Assembly (NCBI GenBank): GCA_963801195.1
Contig: CAWDDX010000007.1
Span: 310,001-374,000 of the forward strand
Direction: 5' to 3'
From: SZUA-36 sp963801195
Lineage (GTDB): Bacteria; Pseudomonadota; Gammaproteobacteria; Xanthomonadales; SZUA-36
DNA length: 64,000 bases
Both the position numbers and the translations under genes were made by a program. The notes beneath the pieces are model-generated. The model was not told the DNA's origin. It made no database searches and saw only the letters and a list, made by a program, of their open reading frames with translations. This document shows, in pieces, positions 1-8,982 of the stretch; position 1 is the stretch's first letter, and the number at the start of each line of letters is the position of its first letter.

Positions 1-2
1 GT

Positions 3-830
3 TATGCAATTGTAGAAGTCGAAATCGACGGCGTTTTGCATGAGTACACAGCCGTGGAAGGCTTGCAGGAAGATATCATTGAAGTTCTGTTGAACCTCAA
101 AGGTGTTGCCCTGCAGATGTTCGAACGTGAAGAAGCTGTTTTGACCTTGAGCAAAAAGGGCCAGGGTCCTGTCACCGCGGGTGACATACAGGTCGATCAT
201 AACGTTGAAGTAATCAATCCGGATCACCTGATTTGCACGTTGTCCAAAAACGGCAGCATCAATATGCAATTGAAGGTGCGTCGCGGTGTTGGATATCAGG
301 CGGCGAACCAGTACCTGCTCAGCGAAGAGGAAAGCCGTCCTATCGGTCGATTAATGCTGGACGCTTCATTTTGCCCCGTTCGTCGTGTTTCCTACAGTGT
401 AGAAACCGCGCGCGTGGAACAACGCACGGATTTGGACAAGCTGATTCTGGACATCGAAACCAATGGCACCATGGATTGTGAGGCTGCAGTGAAGATGGCG
501 GCAAATATCCTGGCTGACCAGTTGGCCGTGTTTGTTGACTTCAAGGCCCGTACAGAAATCGTTCAAGAGGAAAAGTTTCAGGAAATTGATCCTGTGCTTC
601 TGCGTCCTATCGATGACCTCGAGTTGACGGTACGTTCAGCCAACTGTCTGAAAGCAGAAAGTATTTTATACATTGGCGACCTGGTACAGAGAACCGAAGT
701 GGAGCTATTGAAAACACCGAATCTTGGGAAAAAATCGCTGACTGAAATCAAGGACGTGCTGGCTCAGCATGAGTTGTCACTTGGTACGAAACTTGAAAAC
801 TGGCCACCGGCCGCATTGGCAGACGCCTAA
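3..830 (+). CDS. rpoA: RNA polymerase subunit alpha (3' part, cut by window start)
   Basis: Alpha subunit of the core RNA polymerase, which nucleates assembly and contacts activators and UP elements. The reading frame is open from base 3 and already in conserved alpha-NTD sequence (EVEIDGVLHEY), so the true start lies upstream of the window and about 50 residues are missing. The NTD shows PIGRLMLDA and ARVEQRTDLDKL. The C-terminal domain carries DDLELTVRSANCLKAE and LKTPNLGKKSLTEIKDVL, the helix-hairpin-helix DNA-binding part, and ends LENWPPAALADA. rplQ follows 66 bases later, the usual end of the alpha ribosomal operon. Identity is certain. Confidence 0.98.
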   Translation, partial: YAIVEVEIDGVLHEYTAVEGLQEDIIEVLLNLKGVALQMFEREEAVLTLSKKGQGPVTAGDIQVDHNVEVINPDHLICTLSKNGSINMQLKVRRGVGYQAANQYLLSEEESRPIGRLMLDASFCPVRRVSYSVETARVEQRTDLDKLILDIETNGTMDCEAAVKMAANILADQLAVFVDFKARTEIVQEEKFQEIDPVLLRPIDDLELTVRSANCLKAESILYIGDLVQRTEVELLKTPNLGKKSLTEIKDVLAQHELSLGTKLENWPPAALADA

Positions 831-896
831 TTAAGGTATGGATCGGGCACAGGATAGATCAGGCTCCGCAACAAATTACAGAAACAGGAACGAGAA

Positions 897-1283
897 ATGC
901 GTCATTTAAAATCAGGACGTCAACTGAACCGCAATAGCAGTAACCGAAAGGCCATGTTTCGCAACATGACAAACTCGCTGTTCGAGCATGAGATTATCAA
1001 GACAACGGTGCCCAAGGCAAAAGAGTTGCGTCGTGTGGCGGAACCGCTTATCACGCTGGCAAAAAGTGACAGCGTGGCGCACCGTCGCCTGGCGTTTGAT
1101 CGTTTGCGTGACAAGGGAGCGGTGGGCAAATTGTTTGATGAAATCGGACCCCGGTATGTGGAGCGCCCAGGCGGATATTTACGCATCATGAAATGCGGGT
1201 TCAGGACGGGTGATAAAGCACCAATGGCATATGTGGAACTGGTCGGCCGTCCCCGCGAAGACGAACAGGCTGACTCCGAATAA
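897..1283 (+). CDS. rplQ: 50S ribosomal protein L17
   Basis: Large-subunit ribosomal protein L17, 128 residues, the usual bacterial length. It opens MRHLKSGRQLNRNSSNRKAM, the family signature, and ends with the conserved PRYVERPGGYLRIMKCGFR and APMAYVELVGR segments. AACAGGAACGAGAAATG places a plausible ribosome binding site before the ATG. It is the last gene of the rpoA operon and is followed by a strong terminator. Confidence 0.98.
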   Translation: MRHLKSGRQLNRNSSNRKAMFRNMTNSLFEHEIIKTTVPKAKELRRVAEPLITLAKSDSVAHRRLAFDRLRDKGAVGKLFDEIGPRYVERPGGYLRIMKCGFRTGDKAPMAYVELVGRPREDEQADSE

Positions 1284-1303
1284 GCTACCAGCAAGTCAAA
1301 AAC

Positions 1304-1331
1304 AAAAAGCCCGGTCAAACCGGGCTTTTTT
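1304..1331. terminator. Bidirectional intrinsic terminator between rplQ and feoB
   Basis: An 11-base-pair stem (AAAAAGCCCGG / CCGGGCTTTTT) with a 5-base loop TCAAA lies between the convergent rplQ and feoB genes. The A-run on one arm and T-run on the other let it act on both transcripts. Confidence 0.9.
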
Positions 1332-1352
1332 ATTGGGCAGTCATAAAACAAT

Positions 1353-3509
1353 TTAAAGTAAACTGCCCAACTGAAATATGGTCAGGGCGCCGATGTAACC
1401 AAGACTTGTCATATAGACCCAGGCGAAAACAGGCCAGCGCCAGCTATTGGTTTCACGGCGTATAGTCGCCAGTGTCGCTGCACACTGCAGGCACCAGGCA
1501 TAGAAAACAAGCAGACCGAGAACCATTGGCAAAGTGAAGATGAGGCTACCGTCCGGCCACCTGGCAGAGCGGAGCTTTTCGGCCAGGCTTTGATCGTCCG
1601 CGTCTGAACCTACCGCGTAAATGGTACCCATGACAGCCACGACGACTTCGCGGGCTGGAAAGCCTGCGAGAACGGCTGATGAAACACGCCAATCCCAGCC
1701 CAGCGGTTTGAATACAGGCTCGATGGTCCGGCCGATGCGTCCAAGCCAGCTTTGTTCCATCTGTGCTGCTGATCTCGCGTGGTCGAGTTCAGCCTGGCTG
1801 ACTGGTCCACTGGCCGTGTTGTCGGCAGTTGGGAATTCAAGCGCATCCATTCGTGGAAAGTAAGCCAGCGTCCAGACCAGGATTGCAACGACAAAAATGA
1901 CCGTGCCAGCCCTTTTCAGGAATATCCGGCCACGGTCAAACAGCTTGATTGCAACCGTCTGTACATTGGGAGAGCGGAATTCTGGTAGCGCGAGCATGAA
2001 ATGTGGTTTGGGCCCCCTTAATGCCGAGGACTTGAGCAGCAACGCAGTGCCCAGGCCGCCCAGGATACCGAGGATATAGAGGCCGAATAGAACCAGGCCC
2101 TGAAGATTCATCCAGCCTATGGACCTGTTCGGAACAAACGCCGCGATCAGCAACGCGTAAATCGGCAGCCGGGCCGAGCAGGTCATGAATGGTGCAGCCA
2201 GTATTGTAGCGATGCGGTCCCGGCGGTCCGGAATGACACGTGTTGCCATTATCGAAGGTACGGCGCAGGCAAAGCTGGACAGCATCGGGATAACGGACTG
2301 ACCCGACAAACCAACCGTGCGCATCACCCGGTCCATCAGAAAAGAGGTTCGCGCAAGATATCCGGTGTCTTCGAGAATAATGATAAAGAGGAACAGGATA
2401 AGAATTTGTGGCAGGAAGATAATCACGCTTCCCACGCCTGCGATGACTCCATCGGCCAGGAAACTGCTGAGTGCAGTATCGCCCATACGCGCGATGATCG
2501 ACCGGCTCAGTTCTGAGCTCAGATGATCGATGGTGTCCATGATAGGCGTGGCCCAGGTAAACACGGCCTGGAATACGAGCAACAGGACGATGAAAAACAG
2601 AATGGTGGCCGGCCAGGGCCTGTTTGTCCAGCGCGCCAGGCGCGCGCCGATTTTGCTGTACAATGGCGCCTGTTCCTGGACCTCTGCAATGACTTTTTTT
2701 ACCCATTGATAACGATGGCGGGCCTCCGCTGCAGCCGGCGGTGCGTCACCAAATAATTTGTTTCGCAGTTGAGTGACCCGCTCCTGGCCCAGGAGATTTC
2801 CAAGTCTGCCCGCAAAGCCCGGGTGAGTGCGCAACAGGGCCTGTATGACATCAATTCTTTGCCAGGCCGGCCCCAACTCCCCTATAAGTTGCTGGGCCGT
2901 TTCACTCAGTTCCGGCCATGAAGCAGGAATCTGGGGGCAGGAGAGGGAAGTGATGTTTTCCAGTCCCTCCTTCAGTTCATCCAGACCATGGCCACTGATG
3001 CTGCTCACCGGATAGACGGGAACGCCACCGAGTGCTCTTTGCAACGCTTCTGTATCAATGCTGATGCCGTTTGCTGCGGCTGCATCAATCATCGTCAGGG
3101 CGACCATGGTGGGTAGTTGCAGTTCAAGCAATTGTTCCAGCAGGTATAGCCCTTGGTAAATATGCGTGGCATCAATGACGACAAGCAACCCGGATGGGCG
3201 AGCTGTGCCCGTAACCCGGCCAAGCGTTACATCGACGGCGATGCGTTCATCTGTGGAGGTGCCATCAAGGCTATAAATACCGGGCAAATCGATGAGGCTA
3301 AGAGCACCACGGGCAAGTTGTAAAGTCCCGAGGTGTTTCTCAACGGTGACACCCGGAAAATTACCGGTTGTCTGACGCAGGCCGGTCAGCCGGTTAAACA
3401 GGGTGCTTTTACCGGCATTTGGATTCCCGATGAGTGCTATTGACGCCTTTGCTTTGTGCCGGATTCCAATACCGCTGACAGGAATTTTAACCTCGATGCT
3501 TTCAACCAC
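1353..3509 (-). CDS. feoB: Ferrous iron transporter FeoB
   Basis: Inner-membrane Fe(II) uptake protein, 718 residues. The N-terminal G domain has GNPNAGKST (about residue 28), a G2-region threonine in TGNFPGVTVEK and the G3 motif DLPG; the guanine-dissociation-inhibitor linker follows. The C-terminal half is a gate-containing membrane domain with paired motifs such as SSFACAVPSIMATR and AAPFMTCSARLPIY, whose cysteines are typical of FeoB gates. It starts at a GTG that overlaps the end of feoA by 8 bases (GTGGTTGA), indicating translational coupling. No feoC is visible downstream. Confidence 0.97.
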   Translation of the reverse strand: MVESIEVKIPVSGIGIRHKAKASIALIGNPNAGKSTLFNRLTGLRQTTGNFPGVTVEKHLGTLQLARGALSLIDLPGIYSLDGTSTDERIAVDVTLGRVTGTARPSGLLVVIDATHIYQGLYLLEQLLELQLPTMVALTMIDAAAANGISIDTEALQRALGGVPVYPVSSISGHGLDELKEGLENITSLSCPQIPASWPELSETAQQLIGELGPAWQRIDVIQALLRTHPGFAGRLGNLLGQERVTQLRNKLFGDAPPAAAEARHRYQWVKKVIAEVQEQAPLYSKIGARLARWTNRPWPATILFFIVLLLVFQAVFTWATPIMDTIDHLSSELSRSIIARMGDTALSSFLADGVIAGVGSVIIFLPQILILFLFIIILEDTGYLARTSFLMDRVMRTVGLSGQSVIPMLSSFACAVPSIMATRVIPDRRDRIATILAAPFMTCSARLPIYALLIAAFVPNRSIGWMNLQGLVLFGLYILGILGGLGTALLLKSSALRGPKPHFMLALPEFRSPNVQTVAIKLFDRGRIFLKRAGTVIFVVAILVWTLAYFPRMDALEFPTADNTASGPVSQAELDHARSAAQMEQSWLGRIGRTIEPVFKPLGWDWRVSSAVLAGFPAREVVVAVMGTIYAVGSDADDQSLAEKLRSARWPDGSLIFTLPMVLGLLVFYAWCLQCAATLATIRRETNSWRWPVFAWVYMTSLGYIGALTIFQLGSLL

Positions 3510-3756
3510 CGGGGTTCCCTGTAGGTGTACTGGCTATCCGTGTAACCTTGAAATGACGGGCCTGCTCTTTGCGCAGTGAAATGGAGCTACCAAAAAAACC
3601 CACTTCCAGGGGATCGCCACCGATGGCGATATTTTCCATGCGCACGGTGATGTCTTCAACCATGCCGAGTATCATCAAACGTATGACACCGGGGTCAGCG
3701 GTATCTATTTCAACAAGTTTGGCCATATCACCGCGGGCCAGGTCTGCAAGAGTCAT
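3502..3756 (-). CDS. feoA: Ferrous iron transport accessory protein FeoA
   Basis: Small cytosolic SH3-like protein of 84 residues that works with FeoB in Fe(II) uptake. It has the FeoA pattern: MTLADLARGDMAKLVEI, then the RLMILGMVEDITVRM core (Leu-Gly-Met turn), then DPLEVGFFGSSISLRKEQA. It precedes feoB with an 8-base overlap. A Fur-box-like 19-mer sits 19 bases upstream of its ATG, so iron-dependent repression of the pair is likely. Confidence 0.93.
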   Translation of the reverse strand: MTLADLARGDMAKLVEIDTADPGVIRLMILGMVEDITVRMENIAIGGDPLEVGFFGSSISLRKEQARHFKVTRIASTPTGNPGG

Positions 3757-3774
3757 GTTTTTCCTTACTGTCTA

Positions 3775-3793
3775 AATGAGATTGATTCGCATT
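3775..3793. promoter_or_regulatory. Fur-box-like operator upstream of feoAB
   Basis: AATGAGATTGATTCGCATT is an inverted repeat matching the gammaproteobacterial Fur consensus AATGAGAATGATTCTCATT at 17 of 19 positions. It lies just upstream of feoA, where Fur would be expected to bind under iron-replete conditions. This rests on motif likeness and position only. Confidence 0.65.
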
Positions 3794-3929
3794 AACAAGT
3801 GTATTGTAAAGCATCTTGATGTGCGAGATACATAATCCAGATCAATTAAATGTGAATCATGTCGAATTAGAAGGACTGGAGTGACGGATGAGAATGTGGT
3901 TGTCCGGCGGCAAACGGACCCGGAGAATT

Positions 3930-5153
3930 TCACGGCAGCCGTCTTTCCCACCGACCAGTTTTGATGACGCCGTGACAAGCGTTGGCGCGGAAATGGTAAA
4001 GCCAATGGGAAAGCGACGGTGCGTCGATGATGGTGATGTCTGCATCGTATCCGGGTAAAAGTGAACCGACCCGTTGCCCGGCCGATATTGCCCGCGCTGC
4101 GACGCTGGTGACACCTTTGATGACTTCCTGTGGTGTCATTTGCTGATTCAAACAAGCCAGGGTCATGGCCAGGGGCAAATGATAACTGGGTGCCGAACCG
4201 GGATTAAAATCGGTTGCAATGGCGACCCTGACACCTGCAGCCAGCATCTGGCGAGCAGGCAAATACCGTTCGTTCAGATAGAGTGAGGCCAACGGCAGGC
4301 TGACTGCGACCGTTCCGGCTTCCGCCAATGCCTGTATTCCGTTCGCATCGGCGTATTCAAGGTGCTCGGCCGAAACCGCGCCCATACTGGCGGCCAATTG
4401 CGCACCGCCGCCATTACTCAGTTGATCTGCGTGTACTTTCAGACCCAGCCCCGCCAGCCTGGCAGCATCGAGTATCGCCCTGGCTTCATCCAGGGTGAAT
4501 GCGCCTGTCTCGACAAAGACGTCGCAAAAGCGAGCGAGACCGCGATCACTGACCTCCGGGATCAAGCGCCCGCAAAGTAACCGGATGTAGGCTTCCCGGT
4601 CCTGTTGGAATTCGTCCGGTATCATGTGTGCGCCCAGGAAGGTGGGCACAAGCTCCACCGGTTGCAGATCATTCAGTTGACGGTAGACCTCCAGTTGCTT
4701 GATCTCGGTGGAGTATTCAAGACCGTAGCCCGATTTGCATTCGACCGTCGTGACGCCCAGGTCGAGCATGCCTCCGAGTGCATGCAAAGCCTTTTCTATT
4801 AACTGACCGGTGGGGCTTGCCCGGGTAGCCGCCACGGTGCTTCTGATCCCCCCGCCGGCAGCCGCGATTTCCTGGTAACTGCGGTTTTGCAGACGCATCT
4901 CAAATTCGTTACCACGCCAACCGCCAAAACACAGGTGGGTGTGGCAATCGATCATGCCGGGGATAACCAGTCGCTGGCCACAATCAATGACTTCCTGATC
5001 ATTGTAAGAATCGGGTAATTGCGATTCACGGCCGACCCAGGAAATTTTGTCTTCGACAAACGCCAGGGCTGCATTGTCTATCAGCCCGGCATCCTGTTGC
5101 GGGGTATCGGCGGGACACGTGGCCAGTTGGCCAATATTGCGTAGTACAGGCAC
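3930..5153 (-). CDS. hutI: Imidazolonepropionase
   Basis: Zinc/iron amidohydrolase of histidine degradation that converts 4-imidazolone-5-propionate to N-formimino-L-glutamate; 407 residues. Metal and substrate motifs are present: CHTHLCFGGWR near residue 74, KSGYGL, TFLGAHMIPDEF, KVHADQL, SAEHLEYAD and ATDFNPGSAPS. It begins at a GTG that shares one base with the hutH stop (TAGTG), so it is translated in step with hutH. It is the last gene of the hut operon here; no hutG or hutF is in the window, so the formiminoglutamate step is encoded elsewhere. Confidence 0.96.
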   Translation of the reverse strand: MPVLRNIGQLATCPADTPQQDAGLIDNAALAFVEDKISWVGRESQLPDSYNDQEVIDCGQRLVIPGMIDCHTHLCFGGWRGNEFEMRLQNRSYQEIAAAGGGIRSTVAATRASPTGQLIEKALHALGGMLDLGVTTVECKSGYGLEYSTEIKQLEVYRQLNDLQPVELVPTFLGAHMIPDEFQQDREAYIRLLCGRLIPEVSDRGLARFCDVFVETGAFTLDEARAILDAARLAGLGLKVHADQLSNGGGAQLAASMGAVSAEHLEYADANGIQALAEAGTVAVSLPLASLYLNERYLPARQMLAAGVRVAIATDFNPGSAPSYHLPLAMTLACLNQQMTPQEVIKGVTSVAARAISAGQRVGSLLPGYDADITIIDAPSLSHWLYHFRANACHGVIKTGRWERRLP

Positions 5154-6667
5154 TACTCGAGAGGACCTATCTCGTTTTCAACCATATTCAACAATTTACC
5201 ACTGCGCAATAATTCGACGCATCGGTCGAGGTCATTTCGGACTTCATAGTCCTGTTCTGCGTGCTGGATTTCCCTGCGCAGGGCCTTGTGGGCGAGTGAT
5301 ACGCCATGACCGGGCAAGAGGGCGCCACGGAAATCGAGTGCCTGTGCCGATGTCAGCAATTCGACCGCCAGGATCAGTTCGACATTGTTCAATACCGAGA
5401 GCAGTTTGAAGGCGCTGATGGAACCCATGCTGACGTGGTCCTCCTGCCCGAGACTCGTGGGGATGGAATCGACGCTTGCCGGATGGCACAGGACCTTGTT
5501 TTCTGAAACCAGTGCGGCGGCGGTATACTGCGGGATCATAAACCCGGAGTTAACACCGGTGTCATGCATCAAAAGCTTCGGTAAACCATCGTGACCTTCC
5601 AGCAACAGGTAGGTTCGCCGCTCGGAAATGCTGCCCAGTTCAGCCAGTGCGATGGCTGCGAAGTCCATTGCCAGCGCCAACGGCTGGCCGTGAAAATTCC
5701 CGCCTGAAAGAATATCCCCCTGTTCAAATACCAGGGGATTGTCCGTCACCGAATTGAGTTCCGTTTCAATGCATTGACGGGCATAGGCAAGCGCATCCCT
5801 GCTGGCGCCATGCACCTGTGGTACACAGCGCAGACTGTAGGGGTCCTGAACCTTGCCGCAGTCGCGGTGCGAGGCAAGAATTTCACTGCCGTCGAGCAGT
5901 TTCCTGATATTGGAAGCAACGGTCTGCTGCCCCTGGTGAGGTCTGATGGCGTGAATCCGCTGATCGAAGGGTACGGCACTGCCTTGCAGTGCTTCGAGGC
6001 TCATCGCGGCCAGCAAGTCGGCCTCCCTTTGCAACACCAATGTCCGTTCAAGTACAAAGGCCCCGTATGCCAGCATCATCTGGGTGCCATTGATCAGCGC
6101 CAGACCATCCTTTGCCTGCAGCTTGACCGGCTCAATGCCCTTTGCTTCCAATACCGTTGCGGTGGGTAGCCTCGAGGACAGGGTTTCATCCCATACCTCA
6201 CCACGGCCGATTAACGGCAGGCACATATGCGCAAGCGGCGCGAGGTCGCCCGACGCACCGACACTGCCCCGGCTGGGTATCCATGGGAGAACGCCGCTTT
6301 CCTCCAGCTCCAGAAGCTTCAGGAAAGTCTGTTCGGAAACACCCGAGTAACCCAGGCTGAGCGAATGTATTTTGAGTTGCAGCATCAAGCGGGTGATCGT
6401 GGGTGGAACCGGCTCGCCCACACCACAGGCGTGGCTCAGAAGAATGTTTTTCTGCAATACGGTCAGGTCATCGCTGGATATGCGTTTATTGGCCAGCACA
6501 CCAAAACCGGTGTTTATGCCATAGTGAGCGTGACCATCAAGCAAGGCGTCTTCGACGATCTTGCGTGACGTTGTAACAGCTGAAAATTCCTGCCGCAGGG
6601 CGGACATGCTTCGATCCAGATCAGCATACAAATGGACCAGGCGAAGTTTGACGGCGCTCACGGGCAT
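5153..6667 (-). CDS. hutH: Histidine ammonia-lyase
   Basis: Deaminates L-histidine to urocanate. The 504-residue protein has the Ala-Ser-Gly triad that cyclises to the MIO cofactor (GSVGASGDLAPLAH, about residue 140), as well as YGINTGFG, NGTQ and GGNFHGQPLALAMDF. I chose the ATG at 6667, which overlaps the hutU stop as TGATG; a GTG one codon earlier (6670) is possible. The overlap with hutU upstream and hutI downstream makes a tight three-gene unit. Confidence 0.97.
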   Translation of the reverse strand: MPVSAVKLRLVHLYADLDRSMSALRQEFSAVTTSRKIVEDALLDGHAHYGINTGFGVLANKRISSDDLTVLQKNILLSHACGVGEPVPPTITRLMLQLKIHSLSLGYSGVSEQTFLKLLELEESGVLPWIPSRGSVGASGDLAPLAHMCLPLIGRGEVWDETLSSRLPTATVLEAKGIEPVKLQAKDGLALINGTQMMLAYGAFVLERTLVLQREADLLAAMSLEALQGSAVPFDQRIHAIRPHQGQQTVASNIRKLLDGSEILASHRDCGKVQDPYSLRCVPQVHGASRDALAYARQCIETELNSVTDNPLVFEQGDILSGGNFHGQPLALAMDFAAIALAELGSISERRTYLLLEGHDGLPKLLMHDTGVNSGFMIPQYTAAALVSENKVLCHPASVDSIPTSLGQEDHVSMGSISAFKLLSVLNNVELILAVELLTSAQALDFRGALLPGHGVSLAHKALRREIQHAEQDYEVRNDLDRCVELLRSGKLLNMVENEIGPLE

Positions 6668-8337
6668 CACTTGCCATTAATCATTGGCAGGTCTACACCC
6701 CTTTCATTGGCGATGTCGATGGCGTCCTGGTAACCGGCGTCCGCGTGGCGCATGACTCCGGTTCCCGGGTCCGCGGTGAGCACCCGTTGTAACCGCCTGT
6801 CGGCCATATCGGTGCCATCAGCAACACAGACCATGCCTGCGTGCTGCGAATAACCGATGCCCACGCCACCGCCATGATGTATGGATACCCAACTGGCGCC
6901 ACAGGCCGTGTTGAGCATGGCATTCAATAATGGCCAGTCTGCGATCGCGTCGGAACCGTCCAACATGGCTTCGGTTTCGCGGTTGGGTGAGGCCACTGAA
7001 CCGGTGTCGAGGTGGTCACGGCCAATGACGATAGGTGCCTTGATTTTTCCTTCGCGCACCAGGTCATTGAATTTCAGGGCCGCTTTGGCGCGTTCCCCAT
7101 ACTCCAGCCAGCAAATTCTTGCGGGCAAACCCTGGAAGCTGATCTGTTGCTGTGCCTTTTCAATCCAGCGGCGCAACGCTGTCTTCTCTGGAAACAGTTC
7201 CAGGATAGCCTCGTCGGTGACGCGGATGTCTTCCGGGTCACCCGATAGGGCGGCCCAGCGGAAGGGCCCGGCGCCCCGGCAAAACAATGGACGGATGTAA
7301 GCGGGTACAAAACCCGGGAAATCAAATGCTTCCGGCATATCACGGTGGTCCGCAACCTGTCCCCTCAGGTTGTTGCCGTAATCGAAACAGATAGCGCCAC
7401 GCGACTTCATCTCAAGTATGGCCCGCACATGCACGACCATGGAATCCAGCACCTTGTTGTCATAGCTTACCGGGTCGGATGCCCTCAACTGGGCGGCCTC
7501 TGCCAGTGTGTAACCCATCGGGATGTATCCCTCACGTAAATCGTGGGCCGAGGTCTGGTCGGTAATGATGTCCGGCACGATGTTTCGGCGCACCAGTTCC
7601 GGCAGGACGTCCGCGATGTTACCCAGCAAGCCCACCGATACCGGTTCTTTGGAAGACGCAAAAATTTCGAGCGCTTCATCGAGGCTTTCGGCCATGCGGT
7701 CGCAATAACCCGTTTCTACCCGGCGCTGGATACGCCAGGGATCCACTTCTACCGCAAGACAGTTCCCGTCGTTCATGGTCACTGCGAGGGGCTGGGCCCC
7801 GCCCATTCCGCCAAGACCGGCCGTAACCGTCAGTCGGCCACGCAAATTACCGTCGAAGTGCTGGCGTGCGCACTCGGCAAACGTTTCATAGGTGCCCTGC
7901 ACGATGCCCTGTGAGCCGATGTAAATCCAGGATCCGGCCGTCATCTGGCCGTACATGGTCAGCCCCTTCGCTTCGAGGTCGCGGAAGACATCCCAGTTTC
8001 CCCAGCGCGGCACAAGGTTGGCGTTTGCGATCAAAACCCGTGGCGCCTCTTCGTGTGTACGGAAAACGCCAACAGGTTTTCCGCTTTGGATCAGCAGGGT
8101 TTCATCATTTTCCAGACGTTTGAGTGTCGCGATTATGCGTTCCAGGCATTCGTGGTTGCGGGCGGCTTTACCGGTACCGCCATAAACGATAAGCTCTTCC
8201 GGCTTTTCAGCAACATCCGGATCCAGGTTGTTCATCAACATGCGCATTGCCGCTTCCTGATGCCAACCTTTACAGGATAACTTTGTGCCCCTGGGGGCCC
8301 TGATTTCTGTCTTTAATTGTGCAATTTTTGCGTCCAT
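6667..8337 (-). CDS. hutU: Urocanate hydratase
   Basis: NAD-dependent conversion of urocanate to imidazolonepropionate. The 556 residues match the family length when the ATG at 8337 (MDAKIAQLKTEIRAPRG) is used; the frame is open 26 codons further, but that part is not family-like and runs into the divergent dsbB region. Family signatures include ELIVYGGTGKAARNHEC, the NAD-binding GLGGMGGAQPLA, and GASWVSIHHGGGVGIGYS near the C-terminus. It is the first gene of hutU-hutH-hutI, with a palindrome immediately upstream of its start codon. Confidence 0.97.
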   Translation of the reverse strand: MDAKIAQLKTEIRAPRGTKLSCKGWHQEAAMRMLMNNLDPDVAEKPEELIVYGGTGKAARNHECLERIIATLKRLENDETLLIQSGKPVGVFRTHEEAPRVLIANANLVPRWGNWDVFRDLEAKGLTMYGQMTAGSWIYIGSQGIVQGTYETFAECARQHFDGNLRGRLTVTAGLGGMGGAQPLAVTMNDGNCLAVEVDPWRIQRRVETGYCDRMAESLDEALEIFASSKEPVSVGLLGNIADVLPELVRRNIVPDIITDQTSAHDLREGYIPMGYTLAEAAQLRASDPVSYDNKVLDSMVVHVRAILEMKSRGAICFDYGNNLRGQVADHRDMPEAFDFPGFVPAYIRPLFCRGAGPFRWAALSGDPEDIRVTDEAILELFPEKTALRRWIEKAQQQISFQGLPARICWLEYGERAKAALKFNDLVREGKIKAPIVIGRDHLDTGSVASPNRETEAMLDGSDAIADWPLLNAMLNTACGASWVSIHHGGGVGIGYSQHAGMVCVADGTDMADRRLQRVLTADPGTGVMRHADAGYQDAIDIANERGVDLPMINGK

Positions 8338-8338
8338 T

Positions 8339-8348
8339 ACTGTACAGT
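8339..8348. promoter_or_regulatory. Palindrome at the hut operon start (possible operator)
   Basis: ACTGTACAGT is a perfect 10-base palindrome two bases upstream of the hutU ATG. A TATAAT hexamer on the minus strand (8374-8379) about 30 bases further upstream could be a -10 box, though I see no good -35. A GT...AC core is typical of GntR-family operators, and HutC repressors belong to that family. The regulator gene is not in this window, so the assignment is inference. Confidence 0.35.
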
Positions 8349-8430
8349 CACTACCCTGAAGGAAATTGCTTAAATTATAACAGTGAAATTGGCTGCGCTG
8401 CGGCGACAGTGGCAAATAGATGGAATGGGA

Positions 8431-8928
8431 ATGTTAAAACGGATGACCCCAAGAGTATGGAATGTGTGTGTTGTTTTTGTTTGCGCAATGCTCGTTGGTT
8501 TTGCGCTTTACAACCAGTATGTTGATTATCTTGATCCCTGCCCACTGTGTATTTTTCAGCGGGTGGTATTTATCAGCATGGCGATCATTGCGCTGCTGGC
8601 GGCTATTCACAATCCAAGAAGGCTGGGACAACAAGTCTATGCATGGTTAATCGTAGCCTGCGCCGGCACCGGCGCGGCGATTGCCGGTCGCCACATCTGG
8701 TTACAAAATCTGCCACCGGGTGACGTGCCGGAATGTGGCCCTGGATTGAATTACATGCTGGAGAACTTCCCCCTGACCGAGGTGCTTGCAACAGTATTGA
8801 GAGGTTCCGGAAGTTGCGCCGAGGTATTATGGACGTTTTTGGGCATGAGCATGCCGGAGTGGACCCTGATCTGGTATGTCGTGCTCGGACTGTCAACGCT
8901 TTGGGTGACCTACCGCGCTGCCAGGTGA
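8431..8928 (+). CDS. dsbB: Disulfide bond formation protein B (DsbB-like)
   Basis: Inner-membrane quinone reductase that reoxidises DsbA. It is predicted at 165 residues with four membrane segments. The first periplasmic loop has the CPLC redox pair (residues 37-40) followed by FQR; the second has PECGPGL and GSCAEV, giving the second cysteine pair. I chose the ATG at 8431 because CxxC then falls at the usual distance from the N-terminus. In-frame starts at 8383 (GTG) and 8425 (ATG) are possible. It is divergent from the hut operon; no dsbA is nearby. Confidence 0.92.
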   Translation: MLKRMTPRVWNVCVVFVCAMLVGFALYNQYVDYLDPCPLCIFQRVVFISMAIIALLAAIHNPRRLGQQVYAWLIVACAGTGAAIAGRHIWLQNLPPGDVPECGPGLNYMLENFPLTEVLATVLRGSGSCAEVLWTFLGMSMPEWTLIWYVVLGLSTLWVTYRAAR

Positions 8929-8982
8929 TAAGGGCTCAAAACCGGATAAACGACTGAAAGACACAAGATTGGAATTGGAACA

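Noticed and set aside
1936..2706. 256-codon open frame on the minus strand inside feoB in another frame
   Set aside because: It overlaps a well-supported FeoB in the same region, is rich in Arg/His/Gly/Pro, and has no family likeness; it is a by-product of codon bias.
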